Positions 14,239 through 23,420 of a DNA stretch of 64,000 nt are shown one piece after another. Made by a program: the position numbers and the translations under genes. Where the stretch lies: NCBI GenBank assembly GCA_017860295.1, contig JAFNAS010000016.1, positions 1-64,000 on the forward strand, given 5' to 3'. Each line of letters opens with the position of its first letter. Positions within the stretch are counted from its first letter, which is position 1. Below the pieces are notes generated by a model. It saw only the letters and a program-made list of their open reading frames with translations, ran no database searches and had not been told where the DNA came from. The stretch is from Bacteroidota bacterium. GTDB lineage: Bacteria; Bacteroidota; Bacteroidia; Bacteroidales; Paludibacteraceae.

Positions 14239-15537
14239 ATGCCCGAAGCCTGCTCGCTATATGAACTGAACGAACGGATCAAAGATGCCATTTCCGTTTC
14301 ATTCTTTCAGCCTTTATGGGTAAAAGCTGAGATTAGCGAGATACGCGAAAATGCGAACGGACACTGCTACCTCGAGCTTATCGAGAAAGACACAAAAAGC
14401 GACCGTATTACGGTACGCAACAAAGCCACCATCTGGTCGTTTACCTACCGGATGCTGAAACCCTATTTTGAAGCTACCACCGGAGAAGCACTACATGCCG
14501 GCGTAAAGATTCTGATCGCATGTACGGTCGAATACCACGAACTGTACGGATTGAGCCTCAACATCTCCGACATCGACCCAACTTACACCCTTGGTGAAGT
14601 TGCCCTCCGACGCCAACAAATCATCAATCAGTTGCAGGAAGAGGGCATTGCCGATATGAATAAGGAGCTAGAATTGTCCGTAGTTCCCCAACGCATTGCC
14701 GTTATCTCTTCGGCAACTGCCGCCGGATATGGAGACTTTCTGGATCAGCTGCAAGGCAACAACTTCGGATATACGTTTTACCATCACCTTTTTCCTGCCA
14801 TCATGCAGGGCGATCGATCCGAACAATCGCTTATCGAAGCGTTGGACAAAATTTATCAACACATCGACCAATTTGATGCCGTAGTCATTATCCGGGGTGG
14901 CGGCGCCACAGCCGATTTGAGCTGCTTCGACCGCTATTCGCTGGCCGCACACTGCGCACAGTTTCCGTTACCTATTCTGACCGGTATCGGACACCAACGC
15001 GACAATACTATCCTAGACATGGTAGCGCACGCTTGTCTGAAAACACCGACCGCCGTCGCCGAATTTCTGATTAACCGAATGCAGGAAGCGCAGGGATTAC
15101 TGGAAGAACAGAGGGAAAATCTAACGCTTGTAACAGAAGAATTGCGCGAATTGAGAGCCAATCAACTGAAAGAAATGACCCGCAAACTGCCGCAACTTCT
15201 ATTGGGTCGTACTACAAAAAACGAACTACTGATTGAACGATATACAACACAACTGAATCAACGATCAAAAGCATTAATAACCGCCCAGGCTCAAAGACTG
15301 ATCAGATACAGTCAACCACTTTCCAGTCTGACCATCCGAATGATTGGAGAAAAACGACATCTTCTCGCACAAAAAGAGTTACAATTGAAGTATCTCAATC
15401 CGCTAGCCATTCTAGAGAAAGGATATACCATGACATATGCTAATGGGAAACGGGTAACCAGCGCTGCCGATGTGCAATCCGGCGACCGCATCACGACGGC
15501 ATTTAAGGATGGCAATACAGACAGTATTGCAGAATAA
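14239..15537 (+). CDS. xseA: Exodeoxyribonuclease VII large subunit
   Basis: A 432-residue XseA. The N-terminal OB domain (YELNERIKDAISVSFFQPLW, VKAEISEIREN) binds ssDNA. The catalytic region contains VISSATAAGYGDFLDQL, VVIIRGGGATADLSCFD and ILTGIGHQRDNTILDMVAH, and a coiled-coil C-terminal section follows (about 280-390). With XseB it degrades ssDNA to oligonucleotides in mismatch and recombination repair. The usual small-subunit gene xseB does not follow; a strong terminator lies 3 bases after the stop. The start at 14239 (MPEACSLYELNERI) fits the family. Confidence 0.95.
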   Translation: MPEACSLYELNERIKDAISVSFFQPLWVKAEISEIRENANGHCYLELIEKDTKSDRITVRNKATIWSFTYRMLKPYFEATTGEALHAGVKILIACTVEYHELYGLSLNISDIDPTYTLGEVALRRQQIINQLQEEGIADMNKELELSVVPQRIAVISSATAAGYGDFLDQLQGNNFGYTFYHHLFPAIMQGDRSEQSLIEALDKIYQHIDQFDAVVIIRGGGATADLSCFDRYSLAAHCAQFPLPILTGIGHQRDNTILDMVAHACLKTPTAVAEFLINRMQEAQGLLEEQRENLTLVTEELRELRANQLKEMTRKLPQLLLGRTTKNELLIERYTTQLNQRSKALITAQAQRLIRYSQPLSSLTIRMIGEKRHLLAQKELQLKYLNPLAILEKGYTMTYANGKRVTSAADVQSGDRITTAFKDGNTDSIAE

Positions 15538-15540
15538 AAA

Positions 15541-15580
15541 AGAGAGCCGACTGAAGATTGAATTCAGTCGGCTCTCTTTT
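15541..15580. terminator. Bidirectional terminator between xseA and the GHL10 gene
   Basis: A perfect 14-bp stem: AGAGAGCCGACTGA (15541-15554) with TCAGTCGGCTCTCT (15564-15577). It has T after it on the plus strand and a run of A before it (T on the minus strand), so it serves both convergent transcripts. Confidence 0.9.
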
Positions 15581-15613
15581 CAATATTTGGAATCTTAAAT
15601 CTTGGAATTTAGT

Positions 15614-17128
15614 TTATTCTCCCACATACACAGGCTCTGACGCGACGCTCTCCTGATGCAAACGATTGAGAGAGGTAATGACATATTTGGCCTTTTCTTT
15701 CGGATCGGGAACGATGTAGTATGGATCACGCACAATCTTCACAATCTTTGCTCCGTTGGTCAAATCCACATTTTCATTCAGACCGAAACGATAGATGCAG
15801 TAGTAAGCCGATTGCTCCAGCTCTTTTTTCGCCTGAGCACCTTGCCAAATCACTTTTAGTTTGCAATTATCGATCGTAAAACGGAGACCAGATATTGGCG
15901 CTGGAGCCGCTTTTTCCATTGTCGGATAGGTGGGAATCAAAGAGGGGATGCGTTGATAATGCTGTGCCAGCGTATCGAGCGATCCAAAGGGATTCTCACG
16001 CATCTGATAGCCCGACCACCAGATATTTCCCTGAATATTGGGCGTCTCACGGGTCAGCCGCATCTTTTCGGCAAACTGTGTCTTGTTCGGATCTTTCAAA
16101 TCTTTTTCATTGAAAGTGGTTATGCTTTGGCCGACGTAGATGTTCGTTCCATAGCTGTTTTTACTCCACCAATCAACCAGCGTCGCGTAGTCGGCCGTTT
16201 TGTGGCCAATTTTCCAGTAGAGCTGCGGAGCCACATAATCGAGCCAGTGATTCTTTTGCCAGAGCAACACGTTTGCGTAAAGATCGTCGTAATCGGATAA
16301 TCCGTTGGTCTTACTTCCACTTCCGTCAGGCGTTTTACCCACGTTGCGGTATATGCCGAACGGACTTACACCAAAAACCACCCAGGGTTTTTCGTGATGC
16401 ACCGTTTCATACACCTCTTTGATAAGCTGGTCAACATTATTCCGACGCCAGGCAGCACGTTCTTCCTTGCCGAACCCCTGTTTTTTCGCATATTTTTTGA
16501 ACGATTTAAGATCATTAAACTCTTCACCCTTCTCGGGATAAGGATAGAAATAATCATCAAAATGAATACCGTCAACATCATAACGGCTTACAATATCTTC
16601 CACCACTTTGTTCACAATCTTCCGCGATTCGGGTTGACCCGGATCGAAATACAACTGTTTGCCGTAATGGATAAAGAGTTTGGAATGCTTCTTGTTCATT
16701 TTCGACAACACTTCCGACTCGCTACTGGTGACACGGTAAGGATTGAGCCACGCATGCAACTGCATTCCACGTTTGTGACACTCTTCAATCATAAATGCAA
16801 GCGGATCCCAAACTGGATTAGGCGCTTTACCCTGCTCACCGGTCAGGTAGCGACTCCAGGGTTCCAGTTTGGATGCATAAAAAGCATCGGCCTGCGGACG
16901 AACCTGAAAGATAACGGCGTTCATACCGGCCTTCTGAAAACTGTCGAGCATATTTGTCCACTCTTTCTGAATGGCTTCGGCTTTCATGGTACGGTATTTC
17001 CAGTTACCGACCGTATGAATCCACACCCCACGAAACTCTCTCTTAGGAATCACTTCGGAATAGGCCGAAAGCGAGATCAGACAAATCAATGCTAATGTCA
17101 GAATAGTTCTGATATTTCTAAAATTCAT
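15614..17128 (-). CDS. Glycosyl hydrolase-like family 10 (GHL10/DUF187) secreted protein
   Basis: A 504-residue protein with a signal peptide (residues 1-24) and the GHL10 TIM barrel: REFRGVWIHTVGNW, AGMNAVIFQVRPQADAFY, HKRGMQLHAWLNPYRV, YDVDGIHFDDYFYPYP and LDYVAPQLYWKIGH. Members such as YngK are proposed glycoside hydrolases acting on cell-wall or exported polysaccharide. DDYFYPY contains candidate acidic catalytic residues. It has a C-terminal Fn3-like segment. It is the last gene of the amn-holA-methyltransferase operon (18-bp gap upstream) and ends at the shared terminator. Confidence 0.88.
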   Translation of the reverse strand: MNFRNIRTILTLALICLISLSAYSEVIPKREFRGVWIHTVGNWKYRTMKAEAIQKEWTNMLDSFQKAGMNAVIFQVRPQADAFYASKLEPWSRYLTGEQGKAPNPVWDPLAFMIEECHKRGMQLHAWLNPYRVTSSESEVLSKMNKKHSKLFIHYGKQLYFDPGQPESRKIVNKVVEDIVSRYDVDGIHFDDYFYPYPEKGEEFNDLKSFKKYAKKQGFGKEERAAWRRNNVDQLIKEVYETVHHEKPWVVFGVSPFGIYRNVGKTPDGSGSKTNGLSDYDDLYANVLLWQKNHWLDYVAPQLYWKIGHKTADYATLVDWWSKNSYGTNIYVGQSITTFNEKDLKDPNKTQFAEKMRLTRETPNIQGNIWWSGYQMRENPFGSLDTLAQHYQRIPSLIPTYPTMEKAAPAPISGLRFTIDNCKLKVIWQGAQAKKELEQSAYYCIYRFGLNENVDLTNGAKIVKIVRDPYYIVPDPKEKAKYVITSLNRLHQESVASEPVYVGE

Positions 17129-17146
17129 TATAAAACTCTTGATTAA

Positions 17147-17929
17147 TTATTTGCTAACGTAATAAATAACGGTATCTTTAGCAGCCTCTACGCTTGGTGT
17201 AAGCGCATGATAGATGATTTTCTCCGAAGAGACATATTCCGGCAAATTAACCTCTTCCACCTTGAATCCGACAGAGCGCATCCGGTCGGCATAATCGCGA
17301 CCATACTCACGCACATGGTCTTTTTGTCCGAAATGTTTCAGACGATCTTCGGGCGAGGTGATCGTTTTATCTTCGTAGGTCACAGCACGATCGATATTCA
17401 CCGGAGACTGGACAATGCCCCACCCGCCGGGTTTCATCACGCGATAGAGTTCGCGCATGGCCAGCAGGTCATCCTCCACGTGTTCGAGAATGTGATTGCA
17501 AAAAATCACATCGAACTTGTTTTCTTCAAAAGGAATATCCTGAATATCCATCTTCACACGAGCCAACGGTGATTCCAAATCGGCCGAATAGTAATCGATG
17601 TTGGGCATGGCACCGAAACGTTTGATAAAACAGTATTCAGGAGCAATGTGGAGCATCACGCTTTGCTTGGTAAAAAAGTCGGTTTTGGCCTGCAAAAAGA
17701 GCCATATCTGACGGTGACGCTCCAGCGACAAGCACGAAGGACAAAGTGCATTTTCGCGCGAATTGACATAACCATAGGGTAACAATTTGCGGAAACGGTG
17801 ATGACACACCGGACATTCGTATTTAGTGCCCACGTAAAAAACAGAGCTGGCTCTCACAGCCACATGAGCGAACAGTTGCAAATACTTTCGGGGAATATGG
17901 TTCAGCACGAACCGGATAAGCTTCTTCAT
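17147..17929 (-). CDS. Class I SAM-dependent methyltransferase with N-terminal zinc ribbon
   Basis: 260 residues. A zinc-ribbon-like module has Cys39, Cys42, Cys63 and Cys66 (YECPVCHH, ALCPSCLS). It is followed by a Methyltransf_11-type domain: MLHIAPEYC, DYYSADLESPLARVKMDIQD, FDVIFCNHILEHVEDDLLAM and ELYRVMKPGGWGIVQ. The SAM loop is LHIAPE rather than the Gly-rich consensus, as in a recognisable subgroup of such enzymes. Substrate unknown; this subgroup is often found near polysaccharide or glycosyltransferase genes. It sits 3 bases downstream of holA, so it is co-transcribed. Confidence 0.82.
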   Translation of the reverse strand: MKKLIRFVLNHIPRKYLQLFAHVAVRASSVFYVGTKYECPVCHHRFRKLLPYGYVNSRENALCPSCLSLERHRQIWLFLQAKTDFFTKQSVMLHIAPEYCFIKRFGAMPNIDYYSADLESPLARVKMDIQDIPFEENKFDVIFCNHILEHVEDDLLAMRELYRVMKPGGWGIVQSPVNIDRAVTYEDKTITSPEDRLKHFGQKDHVREYGRDYADRMRSVGFKVEEVNLPEYVSSEKIIYHALTPSVEAAKDTVIYYVSK

Positions 17930-17932
17930 TAT

Positions 17933-18949
17933 TTAATGTAACATTTTATAAACTAACTCCTTCAACAGATCGCCGGCATCGGTCGACACATTCTCGATTC
18001 CTTTGGACCGGGCATCGCATTCGCGCAACCAGGCAATAATCCGCAGGGTTTTGCCCGCCGAAAAACGTTTGGCGGCTGCCTGAAAATCTTTGACAAAATA
18101 GGGATTCACTCCCAATTCACGCGCCACATTTGCCTGGCTCTTATCTGGCAAATAGTGGTACACCATCAGATTACTGAAGAAATTGAACAGAACGGAGAGC
18201 GTAACAATAATCGGGTTATTCTTGGGATTGTCGGCAAAATAGCGCACTATGCGATTCACCTTCAACACGTCACCCGACACGATGGCGCTTTGGAGCTCGA
18301 AGTTATTGAAATCCTTGCTGATGCCGATGTTCTTCTCGATCAGTTCGGGAGTGATGGTCGATTCGGAGGCCGGTTTGGTAATGAGCAGTTTATCGAGCTC
18401 GTTGGCCACCTTGCTCAGATCGGTTCCCAAGAACTCGGTCAACATCAGTGCCGCCTTCTCCGAGATCTTCACCTTACGATCGGCCAGATATTTTACAATC
18501 CAGGGCGGAATCTGGTAGTCGCGTAACTTTTCGGAAACAAACAATACTCCGGACTTTTCAATCTCGGAGGTCACTTTTTTCCGTTTGTCGAGGGTTCCGT
18601 ATTTGTGGCAAAAAACGAGGATAGTAGAAGCCAGTGGCTTTTGCAGATAGAACGTAAGTTCGTCGATTGCCTTCAACTGCTGTGCCTCTTTAACGATGAC
18701 CACCTGGTATTGCGATCCCATCGGAAACCGTTTGGCAGCATTGATCACCGTGCGGATATCGGTATCTTTTCCGTAAAGAACGGTCTGGTTGAAGGATTTC
18801 TCCATCTCGTCCAGCACGTTATCTTCGATGTAATCGGCAAGCAGATCGATATAGTAAGGTTCCTCGCCCATAAAGTAGTACACCGGGGCATACTCCTTTC
18901 GTTTGAGTTTATCGAGAATCTGTTCGTATGAATCTGATTTTTTAGCCAT
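17933..18949 (-). CDS. holA: DNA polymerase III delta subunit
   Basis: A 338-residue clamp-loader subunit that opens the beta clamp. The N-terminal AAA-like part contains PVYYFMGEEPYYID in place of a true P-loop, FPMGSQYQVVIVKEAQQL and LVFCHKYGTLDKRKK. The middle lid has FLGTDLSKVANELDKLLI and the C-terminal collar NRIVRYFADNPKNNPI. Length and blocks fit Bacteroidota HolA. Its ATG overlaps the amn TAA by one base (18949), suggesting coupled translation. Confidence 0.93.
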   Translation of the reverse strand: MAKKSDSYEQILDKLKRKEYAPVYYFMGEEPYYIDLLADYIEDNVLDEMEKSFNQTVLYGKDTDIRTVINAAKRFPMGSQYQVVIVKEAQQLKAIDELTFYLQKPLASTILVFCHKYGTLDKRKKVTSEIEKSGVLFVSEKLRDYQIPPWIVKYLADRKVKISEKAALMLTEFLGTDLSKVANELDKLLITKPASESTITPELIEKNIGISKDFNNFELQSAIVSGDVLKVNRIVRYFADNPKNNPIIVTLSVLFNFFSNLMVYHYLPDKSQANVARELGVNPYFVKDFQAAAKRFSAGKTLRIIAWLRECDARSKGIENVSTDAGDLLKELVYKMLH

Positions 18950-19719
18950 TATTCAAAACGCAGATGCTTGATGGTACTACTGTTGTTCATGATCGACATC
19001 AGCGCTTTGACGCCGATGCGGAGGTGTTCTTCCACAAAACTGGCCGTCACTTTATTGTCGCTGGCCTCGGTCTTTACTCCGTCGGGACGCATTGGCATAT
19101 CCGATACAAGCAAGAGCGCTCCGGTAGGAATACTATTGAAGAAACCTACAGAAAACAGGGTTGCCGTCTCCATATCGACTGCCTGAGCACGGGTATTGTG
19201 CAGATATGCTTTGAACTCCTCATCGTGCTCCCACACACGACGGTTGGTGGTGTAAATCGTTCCCGTCCAGTAATCTTTACCGAAGTCACGAATATTGGAC
19301 GAAACGGCACGTTGCAGCATAAATGCCGGTAGTGCGGGAATTTCGGGCGGAAAATAGTCATTCGAGGTACCTTCGCCACGGATGGCTGCGATGGGAAGAA
19401 TGTAATCTCCGTTGCGATTTTTGTCTTTCAGTCCGCCACATTTTCCAAGGAAAAGAACCGCCTTTGGCTCGATGGCCGTCAGCAAGTCCATTATCAGCGC
19501 GGCGTTGGGGCTGCCCATCCCAAAATTGATGATGGTGATACCGTTGGCCGAAGCGTTAATCATGTTTCCTTCGTTATAAACGGGAACGCCGAAACGTTCT
19601 GCAAACATCTCCACATAATTGTTGAAATTCGTCAGCAAAATGTATTGGTCAAAATCCTCCAATTGTCTTTTGGTGTAACGAACCAACCAGTTTTCAACTA
19701 TCTCTTTCTTTGTTTTCAT
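18949..19719 (-). CDS. amn: AMP nucleosidase
   Basis: A 256-residue member of the nucleoside phosphorylase superfamily that splits AMP into adenine and ribose-5-phosphate. NFGMGSPNAALIMDLL and VLFLGKCGGLK bind phosphate, and QAVDMETATLFSVGF carries the Met-Glu contact to ribose; LLVSDMPM follows with the purine-site Asp. It is the short form lacking the N-terminal regulatory domain of the E. coli enzyme, as is usual in Bacteroidota. The ATG at 19719 is supported by a minus-strand promoter box at 19740-19747; the longer frame to 19764 would begin upstream of that box. Confidence 0.9.
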   Translation of the reverse strand: MKTKKEIVENWLVRYTKRQLEDFDQYILLTNFNNYVEMFAERFGVPVYNEGNMINASANGITIINFGMGSPNAALIMDLLTAIEPKAVLFLGKCGGLKDKNRNGDYILPIAAIRGEGTSNDYFPPEIPALPAFMLQRAVSSNIRDFGKDYWTGTIYTTNRRVWEHDEEFKAYLHNTRAQAVDMETATLFSVGFFNSIPTGALLLVSDMPMRPDGVKTEASDNKVTASFVEEHLRIGVKALMSIMNNSSTIKHLRFE

Positions 19720-19739
19720 GCGAAAATTTATTTTGCGTC

Positions 19740-19747
19740 CAAAGATA
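19740..19747 (-). promoter_or_regulatory. -7 box for the amn-holA-methyltransferase-GHL10 operon
   Basis: CAAAGATA reads TATCTTTG on the minus strand, 20 bases upstream of the amn ATG. Confidence 0.6.
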
Positions 19748-19818
19748 CGAATTTTCGGTGGCAACCCCGCAAACTCAATAAAGATAGCCCGTCTGGCCGA
19801 TGTTTCCCTTCGAATCCA

Positions 19819-19848
19819 TTGACATCACGCCAAAATTTGGTAGCTTTG
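19819..19848 (+). promoter_or_regulatory. Promoter of the Dabb gene
   Basis: TTG (19819-19821) and TAGCTTTG (19841-19848), 19 bases apart, 37 bases before the ATG. Confidence 0.7.
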
Positions 19849-19885
19849 TCTGCAATTATTATTCAACAAATAAAATCAAATAGAG

Positions 19886-20188
19886 ATGGTTAAACATTTA
19901 GTATTTTGGAAATTGAAAGAAGAGGCTGCTGGCAACGACAAAGCCTCCAATGCCAAACTGGTAAAAGAAAAGTTGGAAGCCCTCAACGGACAGATCGAAG
20001 GATTGATTAAGCTGGAAGTGGGTATCGATTTTACCGGCAATCCCGATGACCACGACATTGCCCTCTACTCCGAGCTAATCAGCAAAGAGGCATTGAACGG
20101 CTATCAGGTCAATCCGCTACACAAAGCTGTTCAGGCTTTCGTCAGAGAGGTGGTGAATGCACGTGCTTGCGTAGACTACGAAGTCTGA
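19886..20188 (+). CDS. Dabb (stress-responsive A/B barrel) family protein
   Basis: A 100-residue dimeric alpha-beta barrel domain. MVKHLVFWKLKEEA is the first strand with the conserved His, LEALNGQIEGLIKLEVGIDF the middle and HDIALYSELISKEALNGYQV the last third. ALNGYQVNPLHKAVQAFV carries the conserved xxYxxHPxH-like block as YQVNPLHK. Members range from stress proteins to polyketide cyclases; no substrate can be assigned. It is a single-gene transcript with a clear promoter and a terminator at 20220-20257. Confidence 0.9.
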   Translation: MVKHLVFWKLKEEAAGNDKASNAKLVKEKLEALNGQIEGLIKLEVGIDFTGNPDDHDIALYSELISKEALNGYQVNPLHKAVQAFVREVVNARACVDYEV

Positions 20189-20219
20189 TCATAAAAAAAT
20201 CAAATGCTCCAAGTGGCAT

Positions 20220-20257
20220 GGCGTTACAGATTGCATATCTGCTAACGCCTTTTTTAT
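20220..20257 (+). terminator. Terminator after the Dabb gene
   Basis: GGCGTTA-CAGAT (20220-20231) pairs with ATCTG-C-TAACGCC (ending 20249), followed by T7. Confidence 0.9.
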
Positions 20258-20344
20258 TTTTCCACAAAAACAAATAAAAATTCGTATTTGTTTTTCAAAT
20301 AAAAAAAGTATTTTTACAGGAGTCATTTCATTAACCGTTGGCCC

Positions 20345-21487
20345 ATGAATAAACACCTGTCCACTAAATCTGAGAATAGGAGATTTACAGCTCTCGATCT
20401 GTTCAGAGGAATGACCATTTGTGTAATGATAGTTGTAAATACTCCCGGGAGTGAAGAAACCTGTTTTAAGTTCCTAAAACATGCCGACTGGCACGGATTT
20501 ACCCTGGCCGATCTGGTTTTTCCCTCTTTCCTTTTTGCCGTCGGAAATGCATTGAGCTTCTCGTGCAAACGTTGGGCATCACAAGCGGCATCCGAGGTGA
20601 TGCTCAAAATCGGAAAACGAACCCTGCTCATTTTTCTGGTAGGATACCTGATGTACTGGTTTCCGTTCTTTTCTCTCGACGACAATGCTAACTTCGTCTT
20701 CTCTCCGTTTTCGCACACCCGTATGATGGGTGTTTTACAGCGCATCGCACTCTGCTACGGCATAACAGCTGTGATGGTCTACTATCTGAACAAGGAGAGA
20801 ATCCTTTTTGCCGGCATTGCATTTTTAATACTCTACTGGGCCGCCTTAGTCTGGTTTGGTGCTCCCGGTCACGAATACACAAAGACAGGAAACGCCGTAT
20901 TGAATATCGATTCGTTCCTGCTCGGCACAAATCACCTCTACCAAGGCGAAGGGTTTCCATTCGACCCCGAAGGAATCTTAAGCACCCTCCCGGCTCTGTT
21001 CAATGTGATATGCGGGTATCTGGTTGGCAACTATATTCAATCGAAAGGCATCACAAAAAAGACGCTGATCCAGCTCATCATTGTTGGCATCGGTATGTCG
21101 ATTATCGCTTACGACTGGGATCTGTTTTTCCCGATCAACAAAAAATTGTGGACAAGCTCCTATGCCGTGCTTACGGTGGGACTAGATTGTCTGCTACTGA
21201 CCGCCATTATCTACTGTACCGATTTCCGGAAGATAACACGGGGCAATAAGTTCTTTCTTGTTTTTGGCAAAAATCCACTTGCGATCTATGTTCTCAGCGA
21301 AATCGGCGTCACGCTGATGTGGCTGATTCCCATCGGTGATACTCCGCTGTATTCATTGATATACGACCATATTTTCGCTCATGCCGGCAATTATATCGGA
21401 TCACTGCTTTTTTCACTCTGGTGGATGTTGATGTGTTGGATAGTGGCTTTTATTCTCGACCGGAAGAAGATTTACATCAAATTGTAA
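20345..21487 (+). CDS. HGSNAT-like membrane acyltransferase (DUF5009/COG4299)
   Basis: A 380-residue polytopic protein with about ten membrane segments. It opens with RRFTALDLFRGMTICVMIVVN, the start of the heparan-alpha-glucosaminide N-acetyltransferase-like family (the D-x-x-R-G motif). HADWHGFTLADLVFPSFLFAVG contains the conserved His thought to relay the acetyl group, and MMGVLQRIALCYG and FGKNPLAIYVLSE follow. It is predicted to move an acyl group across the inner membrane onto an exported sugar. No glycan genes adjoin, so the acceptor is unknown. Confidence 0.85.
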   Translation: MNKHLSTKSENRRFTALDLFRGMTICVMIVVNTPGSEETCFKFLKHADWHGFTLADLVFPSFLFAVGNALSFSCKRWASQAASEVMLKIGKRTLLIFLVGYLMYWFPFFSLDDNANFVFSPFSHTRMMGVLQRIALCYGITAVMVYYLNKERILFAGIAFLILYWAALVWFGAPGHEYTKTGNAVLNIDSFLLGTNHLYQGEGFPFDPEGILSTLPALFNVICGYLVGNYIQSKGITKKTLIQLIIVGIGMSIIAYDWDLFFPINKKLWTSSYAVLTVGLDCLLLTAIIYCTDFRKITRGNKFFLVFGKNPLAIYVLSEIGVTLMWLIPIGDTPLYSLIYDHIFAHAGNYIGSLLFSLWWMLMCWIVAFILDRKKIYIKL

Positions 21488-21533
21488 GACTGCCAAACGA
21501 GCAACAGAATACGCTTGTCTGCAAAATATGCGA

Positions 21534-21541
21534 TATATTTG
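21534..21541 (+). promoter_or_regulatory. -7 box for the 2-hydroxyacid dehydrogenase gene
   Basis: TATATTTG, with a TTG at 21515-21517, 28 bases before the ATG at 21569. Confidence 0.5.
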
Positions 21542-21568
21542 CACTCAAAATTGAAAACCATCTCTGTA

Positions 21569-22525
21569 ATGAAACGTGTACTTCTCTCTACCCGCCTTTT
21601 GCCCGAAGGCTTTGCCGAACTGCAGAAACAGTTCGAGGTGGTATTTCCCGAAAACGAGACCTTTACCCGCGACGAGCTGATCGCGCTCCTGCCCCACTTC
21701 GACGCGTTTATCCCCACGTTTGTCTATCCGGTCGATCGTGAGATGCTGGATGCCGCCGCGCAACGGGTAAAAATCATCTCCAACTACGGCGTGGGCTACA
21801 ACAATATCGATATCGATTATGCCGCGCAACGGGGCATTGTAGTGACCAACACCCCCGATCCGGTAATTGAACCCACAGCCGAACTGGCTTTAGCATTGAT
21901 GCTGGCCGCCGCCCGACGCATTCCCGAATGCGACCGTAAAGTGCGCATCTCCGACGGATTGAAATGGGGCGTACTCGAAAACCTGGGACAATCGCTCACG
22001 GGTAAAACGCTCGGTATTGTGGGTATGGGACGCATCGGTCAGGCACTGGCACGGCGCGCACTGGCTTGCGGCATGCACATCGTTTACTACAACCGCCACC
22101 GCCTTTCGCCCGATCTGGAGGCTACTTATAAAGCCACCCGCCTCGATCTGGATGACCTGATCACTGCCTGCGACGTTCTTTCGCTCAACACCCCGCTCAC
22201 CGACGAGACTCGCCATCTGATTGGTCGCGAACAGTTGCAACTGATGAAACAGACGGCCATCATCGTCAACACCGCCCGTGGAGCCGTTATCGACGAAGCT
22301 GCACTGGTGGAAGCCCTACAACAAGGTTGGATCGCCGCCGCAGGACTCGACGTCTACGAGTTCGAACCGAAGATCACCCCTGCGCTGTTGACCATGGACA
22401 ACGTAGTACTGGCACCCCACAACGGCACTGCCACCGTGGATACCCGCAACGACATTGCCCGCTTCGCTTCGCAAAACATTATCCGATTCTTTGAAGGACG
22501 GGAAGATATTACAAGGGTGAACTGA
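21569..22525 (+). CDS. D-isomer-specific 2-hydroxyacid dehydrogenase
   Basis: A 318-residue NAD(P)-dependent enzyme. The Rossmann loop GKTLGIVGMGRIGQALARRA binds cofactor. NTARGAVIDEAALVEAL carries the substrate-binding Arg and AGLDVYEFEP the catalytic Glu; LAPHNGTATVDTRNDIARFA has the catalytic His. GVGYNNIDIDYAAQRGIVVTN is the typical first-domain block. It resembles glyoxylate/hydroxypyruvate reductases and phosphoglycerate-dehydrogenase relatives, but the exact substrate is not fixed. The coding part is more GC-rich than its neighbours. The start at 21569 (MKRVLLSTRL) follows the promoter box; an upstream in-frame start at 21515 precedes that box. Confidence 0.9.
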   Translation: MKRVLLSTRLLPEGFAELQKQFEVVFPENETFTRDELIALLPHFDAFIPTFVYPVDREMLDAAAQRVKIISNYGVGYNNIDIDYAAQRGIVVTNTPDPVIEPTAELALALMLAAARRIPECDRKVRISDGLKWGVLENLGQSLTGKTLGIVGMGRIGQALARRALACGMHIVYYNRHRLSPDLEATYKATRLDLDDLITACDVLSLNTPLTDETRHLIGREQLQLMKQTAIIVNTARGAVIDEAALVEALQQGWIAAAGLDVYEFEPKITPALLTMDNVVLAPHNGTATVDTRNDIARFASQNIIRFFEGREDITRVN

Positions 22526-22589
22526 AAAAGAATTAGCACATTTTTTCTTGCATTTGCTCTTGACGACATTGATGACACTGAAAACGTTA

Positions 22590-22597
22590 TATCTTTG
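22590..22597 (+). promoter_or_regulatory. -7 box for the four-helix-bundle gene
   Basis: TATCTTTG with TTG at 22569-22571, 18 bases upstream. The ATG is at 22647. Confidence 0.6.
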
Positions 22598-22646
22598 TCT
22601 TGCGGGTCATAATTGTCCCCCGAAAAACGACCAAACAAGCAATTCC

Positions 22647-23219
22647 ATGGACAAACAATACAACCCTGACGGCTTTATCCCCAAACATGGGGGCTATGAA
22701 CGGCTTATCTCTTATAGAAAAGCTGAAATCATCTACGATGGCACCTGTTATTTTTGCAAGAAATATTTTTCAAAATACGATCGAACTATCGATCAGATGA
22801 TACAAGCTGCCCGATCCGGGAAACAAAATATTGCTGAAGCCAGTATGGCCTCGGGAACTTCGAAAGAGACGGAGATCAAACTGACCAATGTTGCCCGGGC
22901 ATCCCTTGAAGAACTGATGATCGATTACAAGGATTTTCTAAGAACCCACCAACTGACATTCTGGAGCAAAACACATCCTTACTATCCGCATCTAACAGCG
23001 AAGCACAACCTTGTCGAATTCAGTTACCTGACTTACCAAAAAGGGATAGAAAGTCCCAACCCGGAAGTCTCTGCCAATGTTTTGATCAGCCTCATCAATG
23101 TAACGTCTTATCTTTTGGCGCAACAAATCAAAACGCTGGAAAAGGAATTCCTTGAAAACGGAGGTCTGCGCGAACGCATGACACAGGCAAGAATCGAACA
23201 CAGGAACAAGCGAACATAG
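22647..23219 (+). CDS. Four-helix-bundle protein (S23/IVP-like with suffix domain)
   Basis: A 190-residue all-helical protein of the four-helix-bundle family related to proteins encoded in 23S rRNA intervening sequences. GYERLISYRKAEIIYDGTCY opens helix 1. RSGKQNIAEASMASGTSKET is the characteristic turn, followed by ARASLEELMIDYKDFL and a helix near the C-terminus (LISLINVTSYLLAQQIKTLE). Probably a cytoplasmic homopentamer; biochemical role unknown. The chosen ATG (MDKQYNPDGFIPKHGG) lies after the promoter; the ORF start at 22548 precedes it. No rRNA is nearby. Confidence 0.85.
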   Translation: MDKQYNPDGFIPKHGGYERLISYRKAEIIYDGTCYFCKKYFSKYDRTIDQMIQAARSGKQNIAEASMASGTSKETEIKLTNVARASLEELMIDYKDFLRTHQLTFWSKTHPYYPHLTAKHNLVEFSYLTYQKGIESPNPEVSANVLISLINVTSYLLAQQIKTLEKEFLENGGLRERMTQARIEHRNKRT

Positions 23220-23385
23220 TCAAATTCAACCTGCAACCAATCAAAGAACCCAATAGACCTATGACCCTATCGTGCATTTAGAACGCAGGGGCATTAATCT
23301 GATGAAATTTTCCTCTCCTTCATTCAATCTATTGCATCATGTACGGTCTCTTTCCGTGTGCCAGATTTCATCCGCTAAAAACAAT

Positions 23386-23393
23386 TATCTTTG
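23386..23393 (+). promoter_or_regulatory. -7 box for the dipeptidyl peptidase III gene
   Basis: TATCTTTG, 28 bases before the ATG at 23421. Confidence 0.55.
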
Positions 23394-23420
23394 CAATCAA
23401 ATTACGATTCACGTTCAATT

